Assembly (NCBI RefSeq): GCF_902806685.2
Contig: NC_048541.1
Span: 6,445,465 to 6,509,464 of the forward strand
Reading direction: 5' to 3'
Source: Maniola hyperantus
Lineage: Eukaryota > Arthropoda > Insecta > Lepidoptera > Nymphalidae
Length of the DNA: 64,000 nucleotides
The position numbers and the translations under genes were made by a program. Numbering within the stretch: position 1 is the stretch's first letter; each line of letters starts with the position of its first letter. Positions 37,217-48,849 of the stretch are shown piece after piece. Below the pieces are notes generated by a model. It was not told the origin of the DNA. It saw nothing but the letters and a program-made list of their open reading frames with translations, and searched no databases.

Positions 37217-37961
37217 CAGAAAAAGACTAGGTATGTATTATTTATTTCAGCGCTTTGTCTACTTGTTGTTGGTGTACCGAATTAGAATAAATAAATAAAA
37301 AAAAAACAGGCTTAGATTACCACGTAGGTACCTACTGCAAGGTTGCGGTAGGTGCAAAAAAGTAGCATATTTCCTAAAATTTATGAAAAATTTAACGACT
37401 TGACCCATAAGATTCAGATGGTTCAAAGAAAATTGATGTATTAACATGTTATTATGCTTGTTACCGCTCAACCAATAAATAGTCTCTATCATAATAATTC
37501 ATTATTGATGGCTATTGGTTCCAAACATATGAATTTCCAAGGCTAGGATAAGACAGGGTCACGTGAGCGTTGCATTACCTACTCTGTTAGTAGATAAAAT
37601 AAACTAATAGGTAGTAGGTAAAAGAACTCTGTGTAACTACATTCCCGATTTTTGTACGTTTGTAAAGAGCTTAGCGAATAGTTGCATTTCGTATTATTTG
37701 TTCCCGCGATACAAAGCGTTCAGGTTTTCCGGCATCGGCCTCGAGCTATCGGTTTTACATAAGTTGCAATTTGAGGTATACACCATATACCAGTAACCTA
37801 GAATAAAAGACCTAGATTTTCAATAGACTGTCCTGTCTCCGGTACACTGGTTGAATATATCGCGTTCAATATACATAACAATTCATGAGAATTTAAGACC
37901 AACGTTCATGCATTCGTGGCTTGAATAATAGGTTTTAAAGAAAAGCTAAACCGATTCAATG

Positions 37962-38083
37962 TATAGTACGCAACAAGTCGAGATGGCAATCGGGGTATGA
38001 GGCAGAGAGACGCCCCGCACACTCGCACGTCACCCGCGCTATCCCCACCCCGATTGCCATCTCGACCTGTCGCGTATTATACA
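37962..38083. mobile_element. GC-rich palindromic MITE, short form
   Basis: TATAGTACGCAACAAGTCGA then GATGGCAATCGGGG at the left and CCCCGATTGCCATCTCGACC then TGTCGCGTATTATA at the right; inverted ends of about 35 bp with TA outside. The middle is shorter than in other copies. Confidence 0.85.
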
Positions 38084-38187
38084 CAATATATCGAACTATA
38101 ACTACTTATGCCTACTAATACTGTTCCTACTAATAAAACTGCAATCATCTATCTTCTGTTATATATTATATATTATATATAAAATTC

Positions 38188-38778
38188 AAAGTCCTGACTG
38201 ACTGACTGACTGACTGACTGACATAGATATCAACGCACAGCCTAAACCGCTGGTCCTAAAGACATGAAATTTGGAGGGTCTATTCTTTGTGAAGAGTAGG
38301 TATCCACTAAGAAAGGATTTTTCGAAATTCCACCCCTAAGTGGGTTAAATGGGGGATGGAAGTTTGTATGAAAGTCGGTAATTTTTCAAGTTATTTGCAA
38401 GAAAATTGGTATTTGGGTTTTCGGTCACAAATGAAGAAATACGTGTTTCAGGATTTCTGGAAAATTCGCCCATAAGGGTGGTAAAATAGGGGATGAAAGT
38501 TTGTATGGGAAAGTTTTAATTATTGATATTATAATTGACTTGAAATTTGGAAAGTAGGTTTTTTCTTGAGGTTAGGTGTCAGCTAAGAAACGACTATGAG
38601 AAAATCCGAAAATTTCTCGAAATTCCACCCCTAAGGGAGTGAAATGGGGGTTGGAAGGTTATATGTGTTATTCAGTGCTGTTAAGAGTGCGCGTCCTGAT
38701 GTTATAATGTTTGTTTCTGAAAAAAATGCCATTTGTTTCCTGTAGGCCACGCGGGCGAAGCCGCGGGCAAAAGCTAGT
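38188..38778 (+). mobile_element. Helitron-like element, GACTGACT-headed type, long form
   Basis: Seven GACT units open it, the core carries several internal TTCCACCCCTAAG-like blocks (about 38325, 38470, 38620), and it ends ACGCGGGCGAAGCCGCGGGC then AAAAGCTAGTA. At about 590 bp it is the longest of the type here, apparently through internal repetition. Confidence 0.65.
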
Positions 38779-38811
38779 ACTCTATAAAATTATTGCATTG
38801 ATAACGAATGA

Positions 38812-38880
38812 TTGCGGAGGAGTTACGTCCCCCATCTCCGAAGATCTTTACCAAATTCGTATGGGACTGTGCTGAATTTA
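38812..38880 (+). repeat. Fragment of the 282-bp repeat unit
   Basis: GGAGGAGTTACGTCCCCCAT and CTCCGAAGATCTTTACCAAA match the middle of the tandem units near 14.3 and 14.6 kb. Confidence 0.6.
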
Positions 38881-39057
38881 TAATTGAGTAAAAATTGTGT
38901 CATTATCAATTGACCAATCAATACCAATTTTCGAGCAATCAATCAATATTAATATTTGCAAAACCTTTGATTGGGTGAACTCATCCACTCAAAAATTTTG
39001 CGCGGATATCGACGTCAAATTGAAGTTGGTTAATCTTCAGTTAAATTATCAGTACCC

Positions 39058-39279
39058 TTATTATTATAAATGTGACAGTGTGTTTGTTTGTTGGTGTGTT
39101 GGTTTGTCCTTCAACCACGTCACAACAGAGCAACGGATCGACGTGATATTTTGCATGGGTATAGCTAAAGACCTGGAGAGTGACATAGGCTACTTTTTAT
39201 CCCGGGAAATCAAAGAGTTCCCATGGCATTTTATCTAAATCTAAATCCACGCGTATGAAGTCGCGGGCACCCGCTAGTA
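39058..39279 (+). mobile_element. Helitron-like element immediately upstream of the sarcoglycan ATG
   Basis: CCCTTATTATTATAAATGTG head, a GTTTGTTTG tract, CTTCAACCACGTCACAACAG, AAAGACCTGGAGAGTGACAT and the end CGTATGAAGTCGCGGGCACC then CGCTAGT. It ends about 50 bp before the start codon. Confidence 0.75.
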
Positions 39280-39330
39280 AAAATTAAACATAGCATGTTG
39301 GTTGCAGAATAGAACGGAGAACACCTTAAA

Positions 39331-41462
39331 ATGAAAGTAGAGGACACAACAACTGAAGGAATCAGAGGGTGGGGCTGTACTCCAACTGGTGACCCTCCTC
39401 CTGCAGCAGTAACAAACACATCAAACGCTACACCATCTAGCTGCCTTCCAGTATGGGTCACGAGAGGGTGGAAAAGAAACTTATTGTATGGCATTATAGT
39501 ATTGCTAATGGTGCTTGTGTTTATGAATATTGCCTTGACGTTATGGATCATAAGTACATTAAAATTGACGGCGGTAAGAACATTTTGAGTACTGAAATGG
39601 ATTTAGACACCTAGTATCTAGTATCGATAGACACTTAGTATCGTGGCCCCTGCCAGATTCCCAAACTATAACAATTTATTTAACTATACGGGCGTCTGGC
39701 AGGGGATTGCCACAACACTGTCTGGCAGTTCATGACGTGGTTTTTAATACTATTCCGAAGAAAATTACATATAAATTAGACTTTATACTTTGACGTAAGA
39801 TTTTTTACACCTTTATTATCTGTTATCTATTTTATCTCCCAAAGTCACCATGATCCAAACTTCATAGTCGCTGAACATTCCTCCCTATGTTGGGGGCAAT
39901 ACGCAGAAAAACTTTCAGCTTTTATAAAACAACGAAGGTCTGGCACACGCTGACTCTCTCTATGTAAAGATACCTGTTTTTATTGCAATTTAACTATACG
40001 TACTATTTTCCAGAGGGGCATTGGTCCAATAACAATTATTAAAGACGGCGTTCATCTAGATGGGCAGGTGTGGATAGTAGACAAACTAGTTGCTTCGACA
40101 ATTTCGTCGCAGGCGGCTCTACCTATTACCTTACATTCACACCGCAATTTCTCTGTCGTCGTTTCAGAGCCTGGTCATGTCAACCAGGCTAAAGTAGTAA
40201 TAAGTGAGTATACATATTTTACTACAAACCCCTCGTATGTCTAATTCAACTGATTATTCCATTCCTATTACAATAAACAATTCAACAAAAAGTAGTTTTA
40301 CTTATGGTATAAAATTATGGCTTTCTTCTTCTTATTATTTTGCTTTGTGGCTTTCAGCAGTGCCAAATTATGGCTTTTAGGATAGAATAAAGGATATTTT
40401 AAATTATAATTTTTCAGAACGAGATGTTATTGAGTGCAGTGGACAAGTGTTTGAAGTCAGAGACGCAAAGGGAGGTGAGGTGTTCTACGCGTCTCGGGAA
40501 GAAGTCCGTGTGTCCGCAGAGGCCCTAACTCTAGACGGAGCAGGAGGCCTAACAGTAAAGAGTGCGCTCCAAACACCAATAGTACGTGCACCACCTGGCT
40601 CTGATTTGCAGTAAGTATTAAAAGTATATGAGCGTAGATAAAAGTTAAAACGAATATATCAAGACAAATCCAACGAGCCCAAATACGACGAGAGTTATAA
40701 AATGGGTAATTGATTAGGCCCTTTCACCACCTCCTGACGTCATCATGAGATCATCAGACAGGACTCAGACAGTCATCATTTAAGTCTACAGTAGGTGCTT
40801 GTCAAGACAAATCTAACGAGCCCAAGCAAGTCGGTCGAGTTGTTGGGAAGTTGAGGAGTTTCTATATCACATCTCGCCTAAGTTACAAGTCCACCTCCAC
40901 ACTTCAATATCATTGCATTGAACTCATATTGTAACAGTGATGTCATCACAGTTACAATATGTGTTCCAAATTTCGGCTCAATCGTTGGACAGGAACCAGC
41001 CTAAAATTCAATTACAAGATTTAACCAAATATTAACATCGATATTTTCAGATTGGAATCATTGACAAGACGGCTCGATGTGAGAGCACCACAGTCCATAT
41101 TTCTTGAAAGTAGAGCAGGCGGCATCGACATAACATCACATAGCAACATAACGCTTAAATCGGACGTCGGAGCTGTAAGTTTTGATATAATTGTTTTACT
41201 GTAATAAATCAATAACTCTTCAATAAGCTACAATTGGTTTTTAATTAATGAACACCTCGTCTATTTATTACAGATAAAACTTCACGCTTCGAATATTATA
41301 ATCCACAATCTTATAGAAGCATCTGTAACAGATGTTCCACAGAAAAGGACATGGGGAAGAAAAGTTTATCAATTGTGCGCGTGCGCTTCCGGAAAATTGT
41401 TCTTGGCAGCTCCAGAGTCTATTTGTGCGATGCATGATCACGATACTGAACTATGCCGATAA
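39331..41462 (+). CDS. Scgdelta: Delta/gamma-type sarcoglycan, complete five-exon coding region
   Basis: Sarcoglycans are part of the dystrophin-glycoprotein complex that links the muscle cytoskeleton to the extracellular matrix. Exons 39331-39573, 40014-40203, 40418-40610, 41051-41174 and 41274-41462 join in frame through GT-AG introns (phases 0, 1, 2, 0) into 312 residues, near the usual family length of about 290. Seen: a Pro/Thr-rich cytoplasmic head, RGWKR just before a transmembrane segment at about 51-76 (type II topology), an extracellular part with sequons N126-F-S and N241-I-T, family-like blocks (KDGVHLDG, FEVRD, RAPPGSDLQ-LES), and a C-terminal cluster C285, C287, C301, C311 in the YQLCACASGKLFL context typical of the family. 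The start is the first ATG in the open frame. A TTGCAG at 39302-39307 may be the acceptor of a 5' UTR exon. I saw no AATAAA in the next ~180 bp. Delta versus gamma cannot be separated by eye; insects have a single delta/gamma-type gene, hence the symbol. Confidence 0.95.
39643..39713. mobile_element. Short hairpin element in sarcoglycan intron 1
   Basis: GTGGCCCCTGCCAGA pairs with TCTGGCAGGGG...GCCAC around a loop of about 35 bp, with a 3-base bulge. Looks like a small MITE; spliced out with the intron. Confidence 0.6.
39778..39965 (+). repeat. Unclassified repeat just before sarcoglycan exon 2
   Basis: Second copy of the 2.6 kb repeat (TTTGACGTAAGATTTTTTAC, AACTTTCAGCTTTTATAAA, GTCTGGCACACGCTGACTCT). 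It ends about 50 bp before the exon 2 acceptor. Confidence 0.65.
40895..41028 (+). repeat. Unclassified repeat in sarcoglycan intron 3
   Basis: ATATCATTGCATTG, GTTCCAAATTTCGGCTCAAT and AAAATTCAATTACAAGATTT correspond in order to a copy at 55.37-55.48 kb. It ends close to the exon 4 acceptor. Confidence 0.55.
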
Positions 41463-41644
41463 TACAGCTGATCTTATTTAGTTAAAGGCCCAAAGGTTCA
41501 AAGACCCAATCTTATATTGGATAAACTAACTGAGGAATCAATTTGACAGATTTTCAAAACAAAAAAACAACAACAACAACAGTGGTAGAAAAATAAGTAG
41601 AAGTGGTATAGATTTGTTGCCTAAAGATTTAAGGTTTGTTTTTG

Positions 41645-42045
41645 AAAAAAACCGGCCAAGTGCGAGTCAAACTCGCGCACTGAGGGTTCCGTACTAGTTT
41701 TTTTTTCGACATTTTGCACGATAAATCAAAAACTACTTTGCATAAAAATAAATGACAATCTGTTTTAGAATGTACAGGTAAACCCCTTTCATATGATACT
41801 TGGTATAGTTATGCTCAGTTGAAAATTGAAAATACATTATTTGTTCATGAACACATTTTAATGTACCCACAAATTCACGGTTTTCTTATTTATTCCTTTA
41901 CTTGTGCCTACCTACCAAATTTCATGATTCTAGGTCAAAAGAAAGTACCCTATAAGTTTTCTTGACAGACACGACGGGCAGACGGACAGACAGACAACCC
42001 GTGCAGACAACGAAGTGATCCTAGAAAGGTACGGAGCCCTAAAAA
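41645..42045 (-). mobile_element. GTGCGAGTC-family repeat, reversed, just downstream of the sarcoglycan gene
   Basis: Left end AAAAACCGGCCAAGTGCGAG, then ATTTCATGATTCTAGGTCAA and an ACAGACAGAC tract. It starts about 180 bp after the sarcoglycan stop codon, so the 3' UTR may run into it. Confidence 0.8.
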
Positions 42046-43568
42046 CAAAAAAACACACATCTAATATTAGCTGGTACACATTACCTGACTCTGCCTATAC
42101 TTACTTGAATTGAAAAGGGGAAAGAAGCAAGTTCCCAAGGTTTGCATTGCCTAGGGACCTCATGATGAAAATTTTATTTTCGAAAACTCTTTCAGTAAGG
42201 GAATGTTGACGAAATTTAAACCACAAGAAATTATCTTCCCGTAAATATAAACAAATGTATTTGATAATTTTAGAAACACAAAGTTACCTGATAATTGCCA
42301 CACAAAAAATCAATTTTAGATTTAAGTATGTGTATACCGTACCTACAGTGTAGTATTTATCGGTATGAAAATACTAATCAACACGATAATCTTAATCCTA
42401 TCCTTATAAACTAAGTAACCACAGTTTCTTACATATTTTGACACGTTGGGTATTGTAATATAAGTACGTACCTATGACTAAATTAAAAACAAGTGGGTAT
42501 AATCCCTACAAAATGACTCCTCACGCGCCATTTTAACTCTATGGGTCAACTGTCATGTCAAAAATGCGAGTTCACCTTTAACAAAAGAACTAAAATCGAA
42601 CTTTTGACATGGACACAAATAGTCATGGCGTGTGAGAAGTTAAATTGTACGCGTTATACTTACCTATACTAATTACTTATGTAAACAAAATTAATAAACA
42701 GATTTATAGCTTTGATAAAGCTGTTTAATTAACGAAATAAAGTACCTTATAACAAAGTAAGTACATCGAACGGATTCTCATTAGGTAATATTGCACAGGG
42801 CACACTAGGTACACTATTTTTTATTTACTTTAAAAGTGTGATATTAGTAAGAGACAACTAAAAATTAAGAAATGATAAATTATATAAAATACTTATATTA
42901 ATTGTGACCGATTAAATTATATTAATAAACGAATTTGGTAACTATGTCTTAGTATATTATTTTGTCAAATTGGCTGGTTTCCTAGTCGATTGTTGAGGGG
43001 ACTTTTCACATGCTACTTCAAGCATGGAAATGGGCTATCTCTAGTAAAATGTGAAACTCGAAAGTGTAAGGTGTAGGTACCTATTTTTGTAAAAGTTCAT
43101 ATTTGTAATCTTTCATGACCCAACTTCTCAATCCTGATGGTGGAAGTGGCTTTCTAATGGTGAAAGAATTAGTAAAATCGATTCAGTATGTATTTTCACA
43201 GTATTCTTTCTAATATTAGTATAGCTGTGTAGATAGGTACTTGTAGGTGTATTTTTCCAGATACCTAGTCAATCCTAGTGATTAGTGCAGTCACGTAATG
43301 TCAGCGTGTAGGGCGTAGGTAGAAACCGCAACCGCGACTGCGAAGACTACTGTAATTACTGTCGTCTCCACCCGTCCTAATTGCAACCGCAATAGCCTAT
43401 TTTTATAACGAAAAGAAAAAAGTATTTTTCACCCAATTCAAAATCATTTAAATCCCTTCGCCCGGAGGGCAATAGATTGCATAGTGGTTAATTCATCCAA
43501 GTTTGCATACTACAAAAAAAAATATTTTTAAGTATAGTGACTGACCAGGTTCTGCGTTGGATTTATAG
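42046..43568. other. Intergenic stretch downstream of the sarcoglycan gene
   Basis: AT-rich, no repeat matched. 43300-43400 is slightly GC-richer (AACCGCAACCGCGACTGCGA). Confidence 0.4.
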
Positions 43569-44154
43569 AATGAGGAGGTCTCCAGGCAACGTTCGAGAAA
43601 ATTTTCATAGATGGCGCTGAATTTTACAACCACTAAAGATAAAAATAATACCTATATCTATATTATGATCTATGCTTTAATGTTTCATCATGATCAACCC
43701 ATTACCGGCTCACTACAGAGCACAGGTCTCCCTCTCTGAGAGGGGTTTTGGGTCTACCACGCTGGCCATGTGCGGATTGGTAGACTTCACACATCTTTGA
43801 GAACATTATGGAGAACTCTCAGGCATGACGGTTTCCTCACGATGTTTTTCCTTCACCGTTAAAGCAAATGATGCTGAAATGATGAAGCTTTATGTTTAGG
43901 TCATGTCAATCAATGACATAGATGAAGAGTAAGAGCTAGCGTGCACTGCAATTTTCCTTACGTTTCTTCTCCACAAAATCTGTGAACTATGTATAACAGA
44001 AGTAATTAATTAATTTCGCATCCGATTTAAATTTAAAAATTTAAGGCATAGATGATATAGATATAGGTAGGTATTATTTTTCATCTTTAGTGGTGGGAGT
44101 TTTCAGCGCCATCTATGAAAATTTTCTTGAACGTTGCCTGGAAACCTCCTCATT
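43569..44154. mobile_element. Foldback element with about 105-bp inverted ends
   Basis: The left end (AATGAGGAGGTCTCCAGGCA onward to about 43675) is repeated reversed at the right end (about 44050 to CCTGGAAACCTCCTCATT at 44154), including the shared ATTTTCATAGATGGCGCTGA block. The interior holds a reversed SINE fragment (43690-43870) and unrecognised sequence. No transposase frame is seen, so it is a non-autonomous DNA element. Confidence 0.8.
43690..43872 (-). mobile_element. Reversed SINE fragment inside the foldback element
   Basis: Carries the CATTACCGGCTCACTACAGA and TTTCCTTCACCGTTAAAGCA blocks of the second SINE family, lacking the tRNA-like head. It sits between the inverted ends of the surrounding element, so it is younger than that element or was carried by it. 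Confidence 0.75.
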
Positions 44155-45042
44155 GGCGTCAATCTTACTAGAGTACCGAGTTTAGGAAGCTGCGTTCCGT
44201 TTGACAGTCAAAATTACAACTTTTCAACAGTTCTATTTGTAGATAGATGAAAAACACAAGGAAACTAAACTCTAAGAACAAATAGTATGTAAAGGCGGCC
44301 TTATTGCGTAAAGCAATCTCCAACAGGCAACCTCAGGTGACTGGAGAGACATGTGTGTTGGGTAATAAGTGCAATACATATTTATTCTTATTAAGTAGTA
44401 CTTAGTAACTTCTTATTATGTAGTATTTAACTTGGCTTGTCACTTGTCAGTGATGAAACCAGCACCCTGAAGTCTGAACTGAGGATTCTAGTATTCTTAG
44501 GTGTGGGATAGACTCCTTAATTTTTTAGCTCCACAAAAGGCTAGTTTCTAACACAAAAGGTACATACGAGGCTTTTGTCACACGCACAGTAAAGATTTTA
44601 TTCCTTTACTTTATTCTTCCCCTTACATAAAAAGCCGTGAAGCTGTAAACATTTGTTTCAGTACACTTTTTTTAGTAACGACTCTATAAACAAGGACAAT
44701 CAACCCCCAAATATTTGAACACTTTCTGATTCGTGTTTATTGATGCATTTGTTTTTCTTATCGTTAGTGAAAATTCTTGGTGATGTAAAATATTGACCCA
44801 TGTAACTTTATATAGTTATCACATCAAGTTATAGTTATTAGGCATCTCCATAAAAAAGTTTACTGGTAACAATTTTGAGTGTTGAGTTCAATTTTACCAG
44901 CTTACACGCCCCAGCTTTTACTCTAGTAGAATTTCCGAAAATATTTGCTTACTCTGGGTCTACGTTTCTACATACCAAATCTCGAATTTCCAACCTATCA
45001 GCTTGAGCTGTACGTTGATATATTAGTCAGTCAGTTAATCTA
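44155..45042. other. Intergenic stretch, nothing recognised
   Basis: AT-rich; no open frame or repeat of note. Confidence 0.4.
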
Positions 45043-45252
45043 TACTAATATTATAAATGCGAAAATGTGTTTGTTCGTCCTTCCTTCACGCCCTAACTAA
45101 GCAACCAATCGACTTGATTCTTGGCATAGAAATAGTTGAAAGACGGAGACTTGAGAGTAACATAGGCTACTTTTTAACCCGGAAAATCAAAGAGTTCCCA
45201 CGAGAATTTTAATAACCTAATCCACGCGGACGAAGTCGCGAGCACAGCTTGT
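45043..45252 (+). mobile_element. Helitron-like element
   Basis: TACTAATATTATAAATGCGA head, CCTTCACGCCCTAACTAAGC, ACATAGGCTACTTTTTAACC and CACGCGGACGAAGTCGCGAG then CACAGCTTG. Confidence 0.75.
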
Positions 45253-45427
45253 TATTATATATATTGGTAGATTGACGATTTAAATGATGACAAATCCACG
45301 TAGATAGTCGATCTCCCACCTTGTTCCCTTCAATTATTTTAAGTTTTGCAATCGCACGGCACCGACACCTTTTCAGCCACCTATATTGAAAACTTACATT
45401 CAGTGAAAAAAAGTGTTGGGTTTCAAA

Positions 45428-45593
45428 ATGTTAGACAATCTCAGAGAGCGGAAAAGCTCCCAAACTGTCCGGCAACCTCAACTCACAAGTTCAACGACTT
45501 GTCCATATTATGTAGATGAGATCGCAGGTGCTCGTTATGTGCCCCGCCACAGAACAAAAACTTCGTCCAACCAAACGACCCACACTATTTCAG
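45428..45593 (+). CDS. Possible first coding exon of an unrecognised gene
   Basis: An ATG in a good context (CAAAATG) opens a frame of mixed composition starting MLDNLRERKSSQ and containing CPYYVDEIAGARYVPRH. It runs to CAG|GTGATA at 45593/45594, which would serve as a donor (phase 1); read through, the frame stops about 25 codons later. The segment is not part of any repeat family I recognise here. I do not recognise the protein and found no partner exon downstream, so this may be a chance frame. Confidence 0.25.
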
Positions 45594-45964
45594 GTGATAT
45601 TCCATCTGTTGTTTACCATTCCAAAAGCCATTACAATAAATTTCAGACACTTTCAGATCTACGTTAGCTATATAAAAATAAAAATAATGTTTAGGTACCA
45701 CTATAGGTGAATTAAATCAACAAAGTAACTAGTATACTTTATTCACCTAGTTGAATCAACCCAGGTGAATCAAGTCTACGCTACCGGATTATTTGTTAAG
45801 TATTAGGTACCTAATAGACAGCACAAAAATAGTTTGAAAAAAATTGCTAGTTTTATAGTTTCACAGTTTCACTGATACCAGAGTGAACTACCAACACTAT
45901 TATACCATCATAATAATAATATATTTAATTATATTAAATTTTGTTTAATAATTGTAATTTTGAA

Positions 45965-46315
45965 AACCTCCCTGGCGCAGTGGTAAGCGCTGTGGTCTTA
46001 ATATTGGGAGGTCCCGGGTTCGATTCCTGGCAGGGATTTGGAATTTTATAATTTCTAAATTTCTGGTCTGGTCTGGTGGGAGGCTTCGGCCGTGGCTAGT
46101 TACCACCCTACCGGCAAAGCCGTGCCGCCAAGCGATTTTACTACGTTCCGGTACGATGCCGTGTAGAAACCAAAAGGGGCATGGATTTATTCAAAATTCC
46201 ATACCCCTTCCAGGTTAGCCCGCTACCATCTTAGACTGCATCGTCACTTACCACCAGGTGCGATTGCAGTCAAGGGCTAACTTGTACTTAGATACTATAA
46301 ATAAATAAAAATAAA
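45965..46315 (+). mobile_element. tRNA-headed SINE, near full length
   Basis: The head carries an A box (CTGGCGCAGTGGTAAGCGCT) and a perfect B box (GGTTCGATTCC at 46017-46027), both internal RNA polymerase III promoter elements, spaced as in a tRNA. A body with ACCACCAGGTGCGATTGCAG follows and the copy ends in an AAATAAATAAAAATA tail. It is a SINE and not a tRNA gene, because the acceptor stem does not close and the body continues for 250 bp. Confidence 0.85.
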
Positions 46316-48432
46316 ATGGTATGTATTATTTAATACGATCGAATATACAAAGAAATATTTTTTAATATCTAATTTAAAAGTTGAAAAAAAAAACAACATT
46401 AAATTAAAAATTTGTGGATAATTATATTTATTCGTCGATTTTGATCAAGTCAAAATGCAAAAATACTTTGTTATTCAAAAATAACATGACATGAAAAACA
46501 TTTTACTTGCATCGAAGGATATACCTACTTATCCTTGATTGCATCAGAATGCAAAATGCAAAGGTAGGTAGGTACATGTATCATACATTTTTGTAAAAAG
46601 AATTTTCTATCCGACCTTCATTAATTAATGTTGTTAAGGTAAAGTCAGTAATGTACGAAATTGTAAATATTGTTTTGATAAATGGAATCGTTTCTGTGTA
46701 TACGTGGATGACAAATAACTCTATTAGAGCCACCTGGCTGCGATAATACTATAAGTACCTAGCATAATCAGTGGCATGGTAGGTATCTAGGTACCTATAG
46801 ATATGTATTATAAGTATTGTACTGTATGTAATTATCTACAGGTACTTAGTACATTTAAACTACACGTTTTGAACAGCAGATATTAATTTATTTTTATAGA
46901 GTATGGGCGGCTAATTTTCCCTTTTCCCTCTGACTAAATCAAAAACTTGCCGATGCCATGAAAATACGACATACGACTAACCGATTTTTTATTTTTATTT
47001 TGTTCTTTAAGAATCTCATGGAAACTCTTTTTCTGGATTTTCTGGGATAAAAAGTTGCCAAAGTTCGTCTCCGGGATTTAAACTCTGACCTTTCACAGAA
47101 ATCGTTTAAAAGGGGGGGGGGGCGCGTGAAAAGCAAGCAGACAGACGGACAGACGACACTTTTGCATGTATAGTATTAAGAAGAAGGTTAAAGGATTAAA
47201 CCTTTTGAGTTTGTAGTGATGTGATGTAGTGATGTAGATGATAAGTGCATAGTGATTAGTGAAAATAATTAATTATCTAGTGCAAGTGCTGAAAGAACAC
47301 GTGAACAAAGTGTATCTCTAATCAATAAATACTAAGATGTGTTAGTGGAAAATTTATTAGTAAGTAGGTATACAAGATAATAGTATATAAACTTAGGTTA
47401 AAGTAAAATTCCTAATTAGTCAAAAATAAGGCTAGATCTTAGTTCAACTGAGAAGCTTATTGGCACTCAGTATTAAGAAGAAGAAAAATTAAGTATGGAT
47501 ATTGAAGTGTGGATTATTATTATTTTTGTCTGACAATTCGTATGTAATTTCGCCGTTCCCTTTACCTTGAAAATATTTTAGCAACATAATCAGAGCTTGT
47601 GGAATATAATTTTAATTTCGTTCCGACTTTTTCTCACCTGGCAGCGCTTAATCATAATCACGAAAGAGCGCGATAATCCCCGGCTCGAGGCCGTGAATGA
47701 AGAGAAAGCGACACACGTATTACTTTTTCTTGTTCTCTCCCTTACTGATGTTTTCCACACATTTCTAGAATACTCAAATCCCAGTTGCACTGATCGAAAG
47801 GCTTCATCTACCGAGGTCTAATAGTAATCGGATTCGTGCTACAATCACACATGATTTTTACAACGTTATATTGATTGATTATGTACAAGTACAATTGTTT
47901 GGATTTATTTATTTTCGGCTTCGTCGACGTCACGTACGACGTGATTGAAGGACAAATCAATAAACCAACAAAGTGTAAATTAAGTTGGTGTAGACTATAT
48001 ACGTACTAGGTACATAGTTTCAAAAGGACGAATAAAATAGATAGTTTATTTTTTTAATAAATTTCATATTATTAGGTACGAAAAGTTAAAGATGCCCTTA
48101 CAATAAAAAACAAAAAAAGAAAAGATATGTCAATCAAATTACACTTTCTTATTCAATTTCTAAATCTGCCTATCAGTCTTAACAAAGTTTCTTCATAAAT
48201 TTTATTTTCCGGAAGCTAGCCACGACACAGGTGACGCAGTTGTCTGATATTCTGAAAAGCAATTTACAATTAATGTTTATTTGGGTAAAAGTAATTATTC
48301 TGTTTTTTATAACGTTATATATTTTATTTATACTTGGACGAAGTGGAGTGGCCACGAACATTGCAGTGCGTTATACCTCAATCAAAGTATAGGCAGTATT
48401 TGTATCTACTATTATGCAGATCTACATTAAAG
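46316..48432. other. Intergenic stretch around a reversed Helitron-like copy
   Basis: Apart from the copy at 46950-47180, a GC-richer patch at 47620-47820 (CACGAAAGAGCGCGATAATC, CTCGAGGCCGTGAATGAAGA) is open on both strands but has no recognised product. Confidence 0.35.
46950..47180 (-). mobile_element. Decayed Helitron-like element, reversed, with a G run
   Basis: AAACTCTTTTTCTGGATTTT, GGGATAAAAAGTTGCCAAAG, CAGACAGACGGACAGACGA and CACTTTTGCATGTATAGTAT. An 11-base G run at 47112-47122 interrupts it; the 3' hairpin is lost. Confidence 0.6.
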
Positions 48433-48529
48433 ATCTAATATTATAAAGAGGTAAAGTTTGTAACTTTGGATGTAGGCAGTAATCTCCAAAACTACTCATC
48501 CGATTTCAAAAAATCTTTTGCTGATAGAT
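48433..48529 (+). mobile_element. Helitron-like 5' fragment interrupted by a MITE
   Basis: TAATATTATAAAGAGGTAAA head, AACTACTCATCCGATTTC and TTGCTGATAGATA; the following MITE (48530-48706) breaks it and similarity resumes weakly after it. Confidence 0.55.
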
Positions 48530-48706
48530 ATAAGTCCCGCAAATTGCTAAAGCGCGTGGCCGCCATTTTAGTGACGTCAGCACTAGACTAAAGTTTCGAG
48601 CTGATGATATATTTTTACTTAAATATACGTCAAATGATGTCAAAATGACGTCATTTTGATGTTTATGAGACACTGTTCCAGCGCAATAGCAATTTGCGGG
48701 ACTTAT
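48530..48706. mobile_element. MITE with AAGTCCCGCAAATTGCTA ends, second copy
   Basis: Same ends and interior as the 30.6 kb copy, again with TGACGTCA (48646-48653) and GACGTCAGCAC, and TA flanks. It interrupts a Helitron-like fragment, so it inserted later. Confidence 0.85.
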
Positions 48707-48849
48707 AGCTACTACAACTATCCTCTAGTGCTATAGGCTATAAATTATATAATTACTACTGACCCACCCTGGCTTCGCACGGTATCATTAATGTGGTGTC
48801 AGTGTAGTCATTTTGTTATATTTCAAAAGAATTAGACTACATTGACAGC

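Noticed and set aside
45971..46030. tRNA gene
   Set aside because: A and B boxes are present, but the acceptor stem does not close and the sequence continues into a SINE body with an A-rich tail.
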